From Bernardetia sp. (lineage in GTDB: Bacteria > Bacteroidota > Bacteroidia > Cytophagales > Bernardetiaceae), in NCBI RefSeq assembly GCF_020630935.1, contig NZ_JAHDIG010000004.1:89395-123361 (forward strand): DNA of 33,967 nt, read 5' to 3'. A program made the position numbers and the translations under genes. Numbering within the stretch: position 1 is the stretch's first letter; each line of letters begins with the position of its first letter. Below are positions 6,872 through 15,768 of this stretch, in pieces. Under the pieces are notes generated by a model, which saw only the letters and a list, made by a program, of their open reading frames with translations, searched no databases and was not told where the DNA came from.

Positions 6872-9800
6872 TTACTCCTCCAACTTCTTAAAATACTCAT
6901 TGACCTGCTGCTTGTAGTACGGACTAAGTGCAGGAGGAATTGTCTTTAAGAGTTCGATTTGTTGTTCCTTTTGCTTGAAATACTCCTCAAACTGTGGGGG
7001 AACTCTTCGTTGCTTGGCTTTGGCTTGCTCAGCTTCTCGTTTTTCGTCTAAGTCTCGTTCTCTTTCAGCTTTTTCAGATTGCAAAAGACGTGTCATAATC
7101 TGCTTTTGGCGTTCGATGAGTTCTTGAGTAAGGCGTTTGTTTACCAAATCTTCTTCAGTTTTTTCCATGTCTTTTATCATCTTAGACATATTTCCACCGT
7201 TGCCACCTGTTCCTCCGTCTTGGTTTCCATCTTGTCCGTTTTCGCCTTCCATTCCGTTCTGTCCTTCTTTTCCTGCTTTTTTGCCGTCTTTACCTTCTTT
7301 TCCGTCCTTGCCTTTTCCCTGTTGCATTGCTTTTTGTAAAGCACGGCGCAAGGCTTCTTGTTGGGCTGCAATTTTGGCAAGACCTTCTGAAAGCTGTCTG
7401 CCTGACTTTCCACTCTTTTTAAGGTTTTCAATCTGCTGATTGATAGACTGCTGCATCTCACTAAGCGACGGACTTCCACTCTGATTGCTCGGTTTTGGTT
7501 GCCCCATTCCCATAGACGACATCGATTGTTGCATTTGCTCCAAAACATCATTGAGCATTAGAGCCAAATTATTGATAGAAGTCATTACCGACTGCTGACG
7601 ACTTGCTAAAAGACGAGGATTTTTACGGCTTTTTACTTCCTCCGTAACCTGTTCCATATAATCGTTCATATCAGTAAGTTCACGCATTACAAAACTCTCA
7701 ATCTGAAAAACACGCTTGGCAAGCGCACGCAAACTGTCCTCCACAATTTGAGCATCATCTTTTAACTTTAATTGGTCTTGACTAAGCGTTATATATTTTG
7801 GGTCTCGCTGGTCAATTTCATTAAAACCATTCATAATTTCTTCCTGCTCAAAGGATAGTTTCAAGAGGTTTTCCAAAAGCTGGCGCAAATCATCGTAATC
7901 TTCTTGTGCTTGCTGCATTTCGGCAGAAGAAGTCATTTGTTGCATTTGTTGTGCCATTTGCTCCATTTTTTCACCTGCGTTTTGCTGCGACTGTGAAGCC
8001 TTCTTTTTTTCATTATTTTGAAGTTGCTCACTACTTTGTTCTTGCTGTTCGCTTACTTCTTCTTCCTTCTTTTTAGTGTCTTCCAAATCCTTCGGAGTTT
8101 TTAGTTCTTCATTCATCTTGTCAAGCTCCTCCATTTGCTCCTTCATTTCTTCAAATTTTTCATTCAAATCCTCTTGCTTTTCTTTGAGTTCTTCATTTTT
8201 GGCAGCATCTTTTTCTGCATCCTTTTCAGCCTGTTTTTTAGATTGCTTTTCTTCTTTTTCTTGCTGTTCTTTGGTTTCTTCTGCAAGGTCTTTTTGCTCT
8301 TCTGCAAGGTCTTCCAACTGCTCGGCGATGTCTTTCATTTTCTTATCAACTTCTAGCCTTTTAAACATTTCTAGTGTTCGGTCAAGCTCTTTTTCAAGAT
8401 TCATTTCTTTGTTTTGGAGCTTTTCCAAGACTTCTTTTATCTCTTCGCTATTAGTTTGCTCTTGCAAAAGTTCTTGAAGTTTGTCGTAGAGTTCTTTGGT
8501 TTTTTCATCCATAAGTTCGTCCATCAACTCTTGTAGTTTTTTAGATTTTTCTGCAATACGTTCATCTTGCTCTGTAAACTTTTCCTGCTGCTCGTTGAGC
8601 TGTTTGTTTTGCTCTTGCATTTTACGAATGTCTTCTTCCAGTTGCTTTTTATCTTCCAAAAGTTTTTCCAATTCTTTTTGCTGTTGCCACGTCAGTTTTT
8701 TCTTGCCTTTTAAATCTTCTGCAAGGTCTTTGATTTTCTTGTTTAAATCTTTAGCATCTTCTAGCGTTTTATCAATTTGTGATTCTGCATTTTTACTACT
8801 TTCAGAAACTGATTCACGCATTTCAGACTCTTTCGGAATTTTGAAACTATAACTTCCCGTTTTGCTACTCTTTCTACCACGAACAGCATCGTTGTCCCAA
8901 ACTTGCACAAAATATTCTAGTTCGTCTCCAGCTTTTAAGTTGAGAGGAGCTAATTCTACTTGATGAAAATATTGCTGATTGATAGCATTTGGATTGAAAT
9001 TGAGAGGCAAAGATTTGTATTCAGATACACTTTTTCCAGAACGAACACGATAATTAAAACGTAAATTGGTAATGCCATAATCGTCTGAAATATTTCCTCC
9101 CAACATCAAATAATCGTACATCACAGAATCTTGAAACTGATTGAGCGACACTTTTGGAAATTCGTCTTGAATGACTGTCAGCAGATAACTAATTTTTTCT
9201 TTGTTTTTGCTGTATTTATTTTCCAATTCAATTTCAAATGCTTCGGATTTCAAAGCTGTAGTTTGAAGTAAAAATCCATCTTCTTCTTTTTTTGCTGTTT
9301 TTACATTGATAGAATCATCTGAAATAATCGAAACAAAATTCAGTTTTTCGGTTTCTTGTGTCTGAAAACGCCATTCAATTTGTGTTCCTGCTGGAACGAT
9401 AAGATTACCTGTATTTTCTAATCGTTCATCTTTTTTACCTGTATAGTTAGGATAGTTGAGATATGCTACAAAATTTCGAAGCTGTGGACGCTCACGCACT
9501 ACAATCTCATACATATTTGAAGTATAGCCTTCTGCTTCCAACATAAACTCAAACGGACGTTGAATATTGGTAAACTGATAAGAATAACTATTGACAGAAT
9601 TCTTGTCTAGCTTTATTTTTCGTCCATTTTCTGTAATCAAAAAGACTTCATTTGGAAAAGCACTGCCACTAAGTTTTACATCAAAAATCAAATCTTCTCC
9701 TTTGAAGGCAATAAGCTGCTTTGCATCTAGCGAAAACTGAAAAGGTGCTTTTGGTGCATAATCTTGCTCATAATTGACTAAACGAACAGCACTTGCTTTA

Positions 9801-10333
9801 TAAAAATCCAAATCCCACATCAAAAAGGCAGCAATCAAGACAATAGGAATAAATAAAAATCTCAAATAACGACGGTTTTGCTCATACTTTATGGCATCAG
9901 CAAAGGAAATAGGCGCAAACTGTGAGGCTTTCTGTTCGATACTGGCTTGATATAAATCCGAACTTTGCTTTTCAGAGTTTAAAGAATGTAATTGCAAAAC
10001 ATTTAAAAGTCTGTCCTGTACTTGTGGAAAATAACGTCCAATTTGCTTAGCAGCTTCGTTATGAGGAAGCTGTTTGTCCATCGTAAAAAGCTGATATATC
10101 GGAATAGCTACCCAATAAACAAGCGAAAAAATACTGACCGAAACAAAGCTATAAAACAGAACAGTTCGGAGCGTAGAATTAAAATTTCCGAAGTATTCTA
10201 AAATACTCACAATAGCAAAAGCACCTAAAAATGCTGAAATAGCAAGCAGTGTTCCTTTGAGGAGCAAATTTTTATAATATTTTCTTTTATAGGACTGGAT
10301 ATTGGCATACAACGCCTCTATGGATGTTTTCAT
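6872..10333 (-). CDS. Giant DUF4175 family membrane-anchored coiled-coil protein
   Basis: The 1153-residue protein has transmembrane helices at about 24-45, 58-80 and 157-175. Residues about 200-505 form a beta-rich periplasmic-looking part, including KAGDELEYFVQVWDNDAVRGRK, typical of DUF4175. Residues about 515-830 are a very long Gln/Glu/Lys coiled coil, then Met/Gln-rich helices. A collagen-like Gly/Lys/Asp stretch lies at about 1005-1047, and the C-terminal tail has PPQFEEYFKQKEQQIELLKTIPP. The function is unknown. Orthologues occur widely in Bacteroidota, often close to MoxR/BatA-type genes, which are absent here. Long plus-strand open frames opposite the coiled coil come from its biased codons (GAA, AAA, CAA) and are not genes. 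The start at 10333 fits the family N-terminus. Confidence 0.9.
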   Translation of the reverse strand: MKTSIEALYANIQSYKRKYYKNLLLKGTLLAISAFLGAFAIVSILEYFGNFNSTLRTVLFYSFVSVSIFSLVYWVAIPIYQLFTMDKQLPHNEAAKQIGRYFPQVQDRLLNVLQLHSLNSEKQSSDLYQASIEQKASQFAPISFADAIKYEQNRRYLRFLFIPIVLIAAFLMWDLDFYKASAVRLVNYEQDYAPKAPFQFSLDAKQLIAFKGEDLIFDVKLSGSAFPNEVFLITENGRKIKLDKNSVNSYSYQFTNIQRPFEFMLEAEGYTSNMYEIVVRERPQLRNFVAYLNYPNYTGKKDERLENTGNLIVPAGTQIEWRFQTQETEKLNFVSIISDDSINVKTAKKEEDGFLLQTTALKSEAFEIELENKYSKNKEKISYLLTVIQDEFPKVSLNQFQDSVMYDYLMLGGNISDDYGITNLRFNYRVRSGKSVSEYKSLPLNFNPNAINQQYFHQVELAPLNLKAGDELEYFVQVWDNDAVRGRKSSKTGSYSFKIPKESEMRESVSESSKNAESQIDKTLEDAKDLNKKIKDLAEDLKGKKKLTWQQQKELEKLLEDKKQLEEDIRKMQEQNKQLNEQQEKFTEQDERIAEKSKKLQELMDELMDEKTKELYDKLQELLQEQTNSEEIKEVLEKLQNKEMNLEKELDRTLEMFKRLEVDKKMKDIAEQLEDLAEEQKDLAEETKEQQEKEEKQSKKQAEKDAEKDAAKNEELKEKQEDLNEKFEEMKEQMEELDKMNEELKTPKDLEDTKKKEEEVSEQQEQSSEQLQNNEKKKASQSQQNAGEKMEQMAQQMQQMTSSAEMQQAQEDYDDLRQLLENLLKLSFEQEEIMNGFNEIDQRDPKYITLSQDQLKLKDDAQIVEDSLRALAKRVFQIESFVMRELTDMNDYMEQVTEEVKSRKNPRLLASRQQSVMTSINNLALMLNDVLEQMQQSMSSMGMGQPKPSNQSGSPSLSEMQQSINQQIENLKKSGKSGRQLSEGLAKIAAQQEALRRALQKAMQQGKGKDGKEGKDGKKAGKEGQNGMEGENGQDGNQDGGTGGNGGNMSKMIKDMEKTEEDLVNKRLTQELIERQKQIMTRLLQSEKAERERDLDEKREAEQAKAKQRRVPPQFEEYFKQKEQQIELLKTIPPALSPYYKQQVNEYFKKLEE

Positions 10334-10411
10334 TTTTTATATGTGTTAGTCGTCGATATGAACATAGACAACAGTTTCGTCTTATATTTCTAGTAATGAT
10401 AAATTTACTTC

Positions 10412-10804
10412 TTATTCTATTCGTGTTAGAACTTGATAAAACTTGACATTGATACCTTCTACTTCTGCTAAAAACTTATAACCATTTTTATACAATTCGA
10501 CAATTTCTACACTAAGTTTTCTGTCTTTATAAAAATCCATGACTTTTTTATCTCCTTCAAGAACAGTCAAAACATACTTACAGTCAGATTCCCAATCAAC
10601 TTTGTATTTTGAAACTTTCCCTGTTTCCAAATCTGTCTCTATTTGAAGACTATCATTTCTAATTATCAGATATTCCTTATTATATTTTTTATCAGATAAC
10701 TTAAACTTTCCCACTTTGAACGACTGACAAGTAGTTTGTTTAGGGCAGGAAACAGAAAATAAAGTTGTAGAAAGAACTAGAAGTATCAAAGCAAACTTTC
10801 TCAT
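10412..10804 (-). CDS. Small exported hypothetical protein or lipoprotein
   Basis: Not recognised. An open frame extends to 10873, but the ATG at 10804 gives MRKFALILLVLSTTLFSVSC, a normal signal peptide followed by Cys20 in a weak lipobox (SVS-C). The 130-residue product would be a lipid-anchored or periplasmic beta-rich domain; segments such as FKVGKFKLSDKKYNKEYLIIRND and DWESDCKYVLTVLEGD look like a small lipocalin-like or DUF-type barrel in which a Cys pair (the second in CKYVL) may form a disulfide. It lies 78 nt upstream of the DUF4175 gene on the same strand, so the two may be cotranscribed. Confidence 0.65.
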   Translation of the reverse strand: MRKFALILLVLSTTLFSVSCPKQTTCQSFKVGKFKLSDKKYNKEYLIIRNDSLQIETDLETGKVSKYKVDWESDCKYVLTVLEGDKKVMDFYKDRKLSVEIVELYKNGYKFLAEVEGINVKFYQVLTRIE

Positions 10805-11031
10805 TAAGTAAACTGAATTAATTATATTATACAAGTAGATATATAAAAGTCTATACAATATAACTAATTTCAAAACAGATTGAAAAAAGATAGCATTTTA
10901 AAAACGTTAAAGTTTATTTTTTGCATCAAAACCTAACTATACTTTATAAATAGAACGCTAAAAACCCTAATTCATTATGAAATCATTACACATCAATATT
11001 TTGATTATTATAATCCAAAATTATTTTTGAT

Positions 11032-11039
11032 TAGCTTTG
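11032..11039 (+). promoter_or_regulatory. Candidate Bacteroidota -7 box (TAGCTTTG)
   Basis: TAGCTTTG fits TAnnTTTG and ends 33 nt before the start of the M48 peptidase gene. No matching -33 element was seen at standard spacing. Confidence 0.4.
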
Positions 11040-11072
11040 TAGTTTCTTTTTATTTCACATTTATTTTCTCTA

Positions 11073-13247
11073 ATGAAAAAAATAGTACTTACTTATACTG
11101 TTTTGTTGTTGGGTGTTTTATTAAATATTTCTACACTTTATGGACAACAAGATTATTTCCATCAACCTTTACAATCAGAAGGCAAAATTCCACCTGCTTT
11201 TCTCAATACAGCAAAGGAAAATTATGCTATCAACTCGCAGAATCGTACAGAATCTGAACTAGATGATTTTAATGTACTTAGTGGTTATGCCATTAATCAG
11301 CTTCTTTGGAGTGGAAAAGTTATTTTTGGCGACACAGTTACTCGTTATCTAAATCGTGTTGTGGATTTGATTTTAAAAGATGACCCTACACTGCGTCAAA
11401 AAATTCAGATTTATACTGTAAAATCTCCTGTTGTTAATGCCTTTACTACTTCTGATGGGTTTATTTTTGTTAATCTTGGTTTGATTGCAAGTTGTGAGAA
11501 TGAGGCGCAGCTTGCTTATATTTTAAGTCACGAAATTTCTCATTATGTCAAACAACACAGTATTAAACGCTATACTTTTAGAAAGGAGGAAGAAAGAAAC
11601 GCAAAACAATTTACTTGGAATAATTCGAAGAGAGAAAAAATAGATTATACAAAGCGTTTGAATGTGAGTAATTATTCAAAATCACAAGAAATAGAAGCAG
11701 ATGACTATGGATTAGAATTATTTCAAAAAACACAATATAGTCAGACTCCAGCTATTAGTGGTTTTGAAATGCTTAGAAGGTCAGATTCTTTAGAGAATAC
11801 CTTTGCTTTTGAAGAAGAACATTTTACTAATAGTTATTTTACAGATATAGAAGATACTTTATTTAATAAAAGTATAAAGAAAGCCTATAAAATAGGAGAA
11901 GTATATGAATCTGATGATATTGAAGATGAAGACGATGAGGAAGAATTTTCTACTCACCCTAATATTGAGGAACGTATAACAAATATTTCTTCAAAAATTA
12001 ATAAGGCAAGCGAAGAAAATCTGTATTTGGTAACAACACAAGAAGAATTTAAAAATCTTCAAAAAATAGCACAATATGAAGTACTTCAAACTCTGCTTCG
12101 TTATGACAGATATGTAGATGCAATTCATCAGATTTCACTACTAACAAAAAAATATGGAAAGAGTCCTTCATTAGAAACAGCAATGGCAAAAGCAACTTAT
12201 GGTATTGCTAAATATGGAAATGTACAAGAAAAAGTAATTATGGACTATGATTATTTTGCTATTGATTGGAAAAATAAAGACTGGTATGCTGCTTTGGGTA
12301 GATTAGATAGAGAAGACCGAACTATTTTTGCACTCACTCATTTGTTTTCTAACCTAGATAAAAATTTAGATACCCTTTATGCAAAAAAAGCTATTACAGA
12401 CCTTCTGACAGATATTCATATCTATCACGAGGACTTACTTTCAGAAGATACAACACTCAACCCCAATGCACTTGAAAAAATATGGGTAAATGAAATAAAA
12501 AACCATAATTCTTATCCTACATTTTTGAAAAAAGCGAAAGAGGCGTATAAAGAATACAAGGATTGGGAAGATTTTAAAGAAAATGATGATAACCTTTTTA
12601 GTTATAAAAGAAGGGTTGCAAAAGCTCGTTATCACGGTTTTACACTAGGGATAGATAATATTATGATGACAGATGTTCGTTACATAAAATTACAAACTAG
12701 AAAGAAAAAACTAGCACCTCTGACAAAGATTATTGACAAGGAAGAATATGCTGTTGAATCTGTTGAAAAAATTTCTAATAAACTAAATCTTAACACGACT
12801 ATTCTTGACCCTAAAGGGTTGGAAAAGAAAGAAATCACACTTGACATTTTTAATGACTTAGCAACTATTAATGATTGGTATGCTGCACAGCCAGAAACAG
12901 ATGAAATGTATTCTTTTGTTCCTATCAATCATACACAGATTGAAGAGTTAGCAGACCGAAACGGAACAAGGCACTTGGTCAGAATGGCTATGATAGATTT
13001 AAAAGGAGTTGACCCTTCAAGTGCAGTGGGTTTTACTGAACTATTTTTGAGTATTCCTACAATATATTTCTTACCTTATTCAACATACAGGATTTTACAT
13101 TGGAGAGAGTCTATTATTATAACAGAGATTTATGATATAGATAAAGCTAGACCTTTAGTGATATATAACACACAAGGTACTTTATTAGATAAAACTACTA
13201 TGAAACAAAATATTTTCTTTCAACTTTCTCAAATAAAATCAAGATAA
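11073..13247 (+). CDS. Secreted M48 family zinc metallopeptidase
   Basis: The 724-residue protein has a signal peptide (residues 1-24, cut near LYG-Q) and the M48 zinc motif HEISH (153-157), preceded by the helix NEAQLAYILS, with the third ligand in SQEIEADDYG (Glu208). The family's HPNIEERI segment follows an acidic run (DDIEDEDDEEE). These are the traits of BepA/LoiP-like periplasmic peptidases, which handle misfolded outer-membrane proteins. The C-terminal 400 residues replace the usual TPR tail with a long region I do not recognise; it holds a FLKKAKEAYKEYKDWEDF helix. The gene is followed 8 nt later by an outer-membrane-like protein on the same strand, suggesting a functional pair. The plus-strand run ends at the 13963-13988 terminator. 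Confidence 0.9.
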   Translation: MKKIVLTYTVLLLGVLLNISTLYGQQDYFHQPLQSEGKIPPAFLNTAKENYAINSQNRTESELDDFNVLSGYAINQLLWSGKVIFGDTVTRYLNRVVDLILKDDPTLRQKIQIYTVKSPVVNAFTTSDGFIFVNLGLIASCENEAQLAYILSHEISHYVKQHSIKRYTFRKEEERNAKQFTWNNSKREKIDYTKRLNVSNYSKSQEIEADDYGLELFQKTQYSQTPAISGFEMLRRSDSLENTFAFEEEHFTNSYFTDIEDTLFNKSIKKAYKIGEVYESDDIEDEDDEEEFSTHPNIEERITNISSKINKASEENLYLVTTQEEFKNLQKIAQYEVLQTLLRYDRYVDAIHQISLLTKKYGKSPSLETAMAKATYGIAKYGNVQEKVIMDYDYFAIDWKNKDWYAALGRLDREDRTIFALTHLFSNLDKNLDTLYAKKAITDLLTDIHIYHEDLLSEDTTLNPNALEKIWVNEIKNHNSYPTFLKKAKEAYKEYKDWEDFKENDDNLFSYKRRVAKARYHGFTLGIDNIMMTDVRYIKLQTRKKKLAPLTKIIDKEEYAVESVEKISNKLNLNTTILDPKGLEKKEITLDIFNDLATINDWYAAQPETDEMYSFVPINHTQIEELADRNGTRHLVRMAMIDLKGVDPSSAVGFTELFLSIPTIYFLPYSTYRILHWRESIIITEIYDIDKARPLVIYNTQGTLLDKTTMKQNIFFQLSQIKSR

Positions 13248-13255
13248 AACTATAT

Positions 13256-13939
13256 ATGAAATCATTATTGAAAATACGATTAGCAATTCTTCTAGGACTT
13301 ATATGGATTGCTGCCGATGGTTTTGCTCAAACAAACCAAAATGTCGGATATATGGGAAAGCGATTTATTTTTAATGCCTACACTAACACCAATATACTTC
13401 CTTTTTCAGAATCTCATATTCCATACAATAAAAATGGCTTTCTCAAGGGAATATATGCAGCTCTAAACTTAGAGGGTGAATACATTTTAAATCGTCAGTT
13501 TAGTATTACACTTGGAACAATGCGACAACGATTAGGTGTAAATTATACTGATTTTGATGAAATGCCAAATGCTGATATTCAAAAAGTAAAAGTCAGAACA
13601 GTAGGAATAGGTATCAAAAACTATTTGCGTAGTGAGGGAGGACTTGCTCCTTTAGGGTTCTACCAACACCTTCGTTATCATTACGCATTTGGAAACAGAC
13701 AAGGCTTTATGCTACAAGATGAAGATTATATAGAAGTAGATAGTAAATTTACCTTTTCCGACCATATTATTGGATATGGAGCAGGTAAAAACTTTGGTTT
13801 TGGCAAACTTCCTCTTTTCTCTTTAGGGGCAGAAGTAATGATTCCTGTATCTATCTGGGAAACTATTATGCCTATTGATGACGGTTTGGCAATATTGATG
13901 TTCAATGTACGATTAGGAATCGTACTTCCAGTATTATAA
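13256..13939 (+). CDS. Outer-membrane-like hypothetical protein (beta-barrel)
   Basis: The 227-residue protein has a signal peptide (hydrophobic 8-22, likely cut at GFA-Q) and then alternating strands with Gly and aromatic residues (YGAGKNFGFGKLPLFSLGAEV, LMFNVRLGIVLPVL), the pattern of a small outer-membrane barrel. No specific family is recognised. Its start is 8 nt after the M48 peptidase stop, so the two are almost surely cotranscribed; it could be a substrate or partner of that peptidase. Confidence 0.75.
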   Translation: MKSLLKIRLAILLGLIWIAADGFAQTNQNVGYMGKRFIFNAYTNTNILPFSESHIPYNKNGFLKGIYAALNLEGEYILNRQFSITLGTMRQRLGVNYTDFDEMPNADIQKVKVRTVGIGIKNYLRSEGGLAPLGFYQHLRYHYAFGNRQGFMLQDEDYIEVDSKFTFSDHIIGYGAGKNFGFGKLPLFSLGAEVMIPVSIWETIMPIDDGLAILMFNVRLGIVLPVL

Positions 13940-13962
13940 TCTCAAAATAACACATAAAAAAA

Positions 13963-13988
13963 CCGAATGAATACACAATTTCATTCGG
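13963..13988. terminator. Bidirectional terminator between convergent genes
   Basis: CCGAATGAA (13963-13971) pairs perfectly with TTCATTCGG (13980-13988), with an 8-nt loop, A-run on the left (13956-13962) and T-run on the right (13990-13995). It lies between the convergent M48/barrel transcript and the RemB-like transcript. Confidence 0.9.
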
Positions 13989-14001
13989 CTTTTTTATTAG
14001 T

Positions 14002-15768
14002 CTAAAACTCATACAAACGCTGTCCGATATTGAGTCTTAATCCTAGTGAAAAAACTGTCGAACTCAAATCTCTAGTGGAAATAGCAGAGGTTTTGTTTCT
14101 TTGAATAACATCAGCGTCTATAAAAAGATTGTGGTAAAGCTGATAAGTAGCTGTAAAACGACCAAATAGAATGTTTGTCTCTACACCTTGTCCAATAGTA
14201 TTTCCATATTCGTTGGTGTCATCTACATCTACATTCGGAATCAGAAGATTGCTACCCCAGTTACTGCCATCTGAATCTTCCCCAACATCAGCATAAATAA
14301 ACTTGCCTGTAAGATTTAATCTTGGAGTGGGTTGATAACGCAAAATACCTAAAAACTCTATAAAATTAGCACCCAAAGGATGTGCAAGAGGTTGTCTGTA
14401 ATGCACAAAATTAGAAAGCTGCTCATCTGATGAGTGAGTATAAGTGTAAGGACGAACAATATTTGTTTCTAGCTGTAAATCTAAATTCTTGATTTTGGCA
14501 ACATCAATATAATTCAAACCTAGCTGAATACCATATTTATTTCCCCACCAACCATTATTATCTATCAGTTCTCCAATTTTTAATTCATCTAAAACAAACT
14601 GTCCATAGACTTGAAATCCCTTTGCAGGAAGCCATTTAAAATCTGCTCCTAAAAGTGCGTTATCCACACTTCCGATACCCTGTTCAACGGCACGATAAAA
14701 AATAAATGGGTTGAGGTAGGTCAAATCAAAAGTATCATTTTGTCCTTGGTCTTTTCTTCCGTAAGCAATACTTTCAAAAACACCTAAGTTAAATTTCTTA
14801 GATAAGTCAATACTTAAATGATGGTAAATAACATATTTTTTAGGATACAGTGTATTTGCTCGCTGTACATCAGCCACCATTTGTGTATAAAGATTGGTAT
14901 AGTTTATTTTCCAAAACTTAGTTTGTAGTTTCAAAAATAAGTGAGGAGGTGCAAAATCAGACAAGACAAGTGAGCGATAGCCATTACCAATAAAGTTTTT
15001 GTCTTGTCCAAATTGTACATCAACCACCTTAGCAACATTAAAAGTAATATAGCCAGTCGCTCTCAAAAAATCTACACCATTTTCTTTAAAAGGTTTAGCA
15101 AAGGCTTCATTTGGTACTACAAAATTCTCTAACGAACGGTCTGGACTTAAAGAATCAATCATATTCTGCACATAGCGAGGAAAAATAGCTTGTGTTTCGG
15201 TTACAGACACATAAAAACCAATCCTGCGAGCTACCACGCCATGAACTTCTGCCCCTCTGGTATTCAAAGTGAGTAAGTCATCTCTTGTGTTGTCTTGCCC
15301 TACTCCTAAATGCAAAATTGGATTGACACGAATGACATAATCTAATGCTCCCTTTTCCAATTTCATATCGTAATTATCATTCAAAAAAGAAAGAAAATCT
15401 GGTTTTCGCTTATAGAAATATTTTAAAACTCCTTTCTGTTTTGCGCTGTCTTTTTTTGTAAACTCATAATTATCATTTAAAAGATAATCAATATTGAATT
15501 TATCTGATTTTGAGTAGTTTTTCGTACTATCCAAAGCTAAAGAATCTGTAAATAGAGCAATATTGGAGCGAGAAAGGGGAAGTGTAGAACTATGAAAAGG
15601 CTTAAAAAACTTTCCTCGTTTTATCTCATAACGCTTTAAAAGATGGTAATAATCTGTTTGATAAGTTACAAAACTAGAAGTGTTGGTTTGAGAAAAGCTA
15701 GAATGGACAAAGAAGAACAAAAAAGCCATCAATACAACTTTTGTATAGACGAATGTATAATATTTCAT
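14002..15768 (-). CDS. RemB/Wzi-like outer-membrane beta-barrel protein
   Basis: The 588-residue protein has a signal peptide (residues 1-27, cut at SFS-Q) and a long run of amphipathic strands ending in an aromatic residue (YEF), as in outer-membrane barrels. The segments DYVIRVNPILHLGVGQD, NTRGAEVHGVVARRIGFYVSVTETQAIFPRYVQ, and VVDVQFGQDKNFIGNGYRSLVLSDFAPP resemble RemB of Flavobacterium (gliding motility) and the capsule-attachment Wzi group. This is from memory of the family, without a search. Its start codon overlaps the CapA stop by four bases (ATGA), so it is translationally coupled to CapA. The pairing suggests a polysaccharide or polymer surface function. The transcript ends at the 13963-13988 terminator. 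Confidence 0.72.
   Translation of the reverse strand: MKYYTFVYTKVVLMAFLFFFVHSSFSQTNTSSFVTYQTDYYHLLKRYEIKRGKFFKPFHSSTLPLSRSNIALFTDSLALDSTKNYSKSDKFNIDYLLNDNYEFTKKDSAKQKGVLKYFYKRKPDFLSFLNDNYDMKLEKGALDYVIRVNPILHLGVGQDNTRDDLLTLNTRGAEVHGVVARRIGFYVSVTETQAIFPRYVQNMIDSLSPDRSLENFVVPNEAFAKPFKENGVDFLRATGYITFNVAKVVDVQFGQDKNFIGNGYRSLVLSDFAPPHLFLKLQTKFWKINYTNLYTQMVADVQRANTLYPKKYVIYHHLSIDLSKKFNLGVFESIAYGRKDQGQNDTFDLTYLNPFIFYRAVEQGIGSVDNALLGADFKWLPAKGFQVYGQFVLDELKIGELIDNNGWWGNKYGIQLGLNYIDVAKIKNLDLQLETNIVRPYTYTHSSDEQLSNFVHYRQPLAHPLGANFIEFLGILRYQPTPRLNLTGKFIYADVGEDSDGSNWGSNLLIPNVDVDDTNEYGNTIGQGVETNILFGRFTATYQLYHNLFIDADVIQRNKTSAISTRDLSSTVFSLGLRLNIGQRLYEF

Noticed and set aside
7079-8852. Several plus-strand open frames of 70-130 codons opposite the DUF4175 gene, rich in Ser, Phe and Cys.
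   Set aside because: They are complements of the Glu/Lys/Gln-rich coiled-coil codons; no starts or domains of their own, and the minus-strand protein is clearly real.
11027-11257. Plus-strand 76-codon frame overlapping the start of the M48 gene.
   Set aside because: It is the +1/-1 shadow of the M48 signal-peptide region, and the M48 frame has full domain support.
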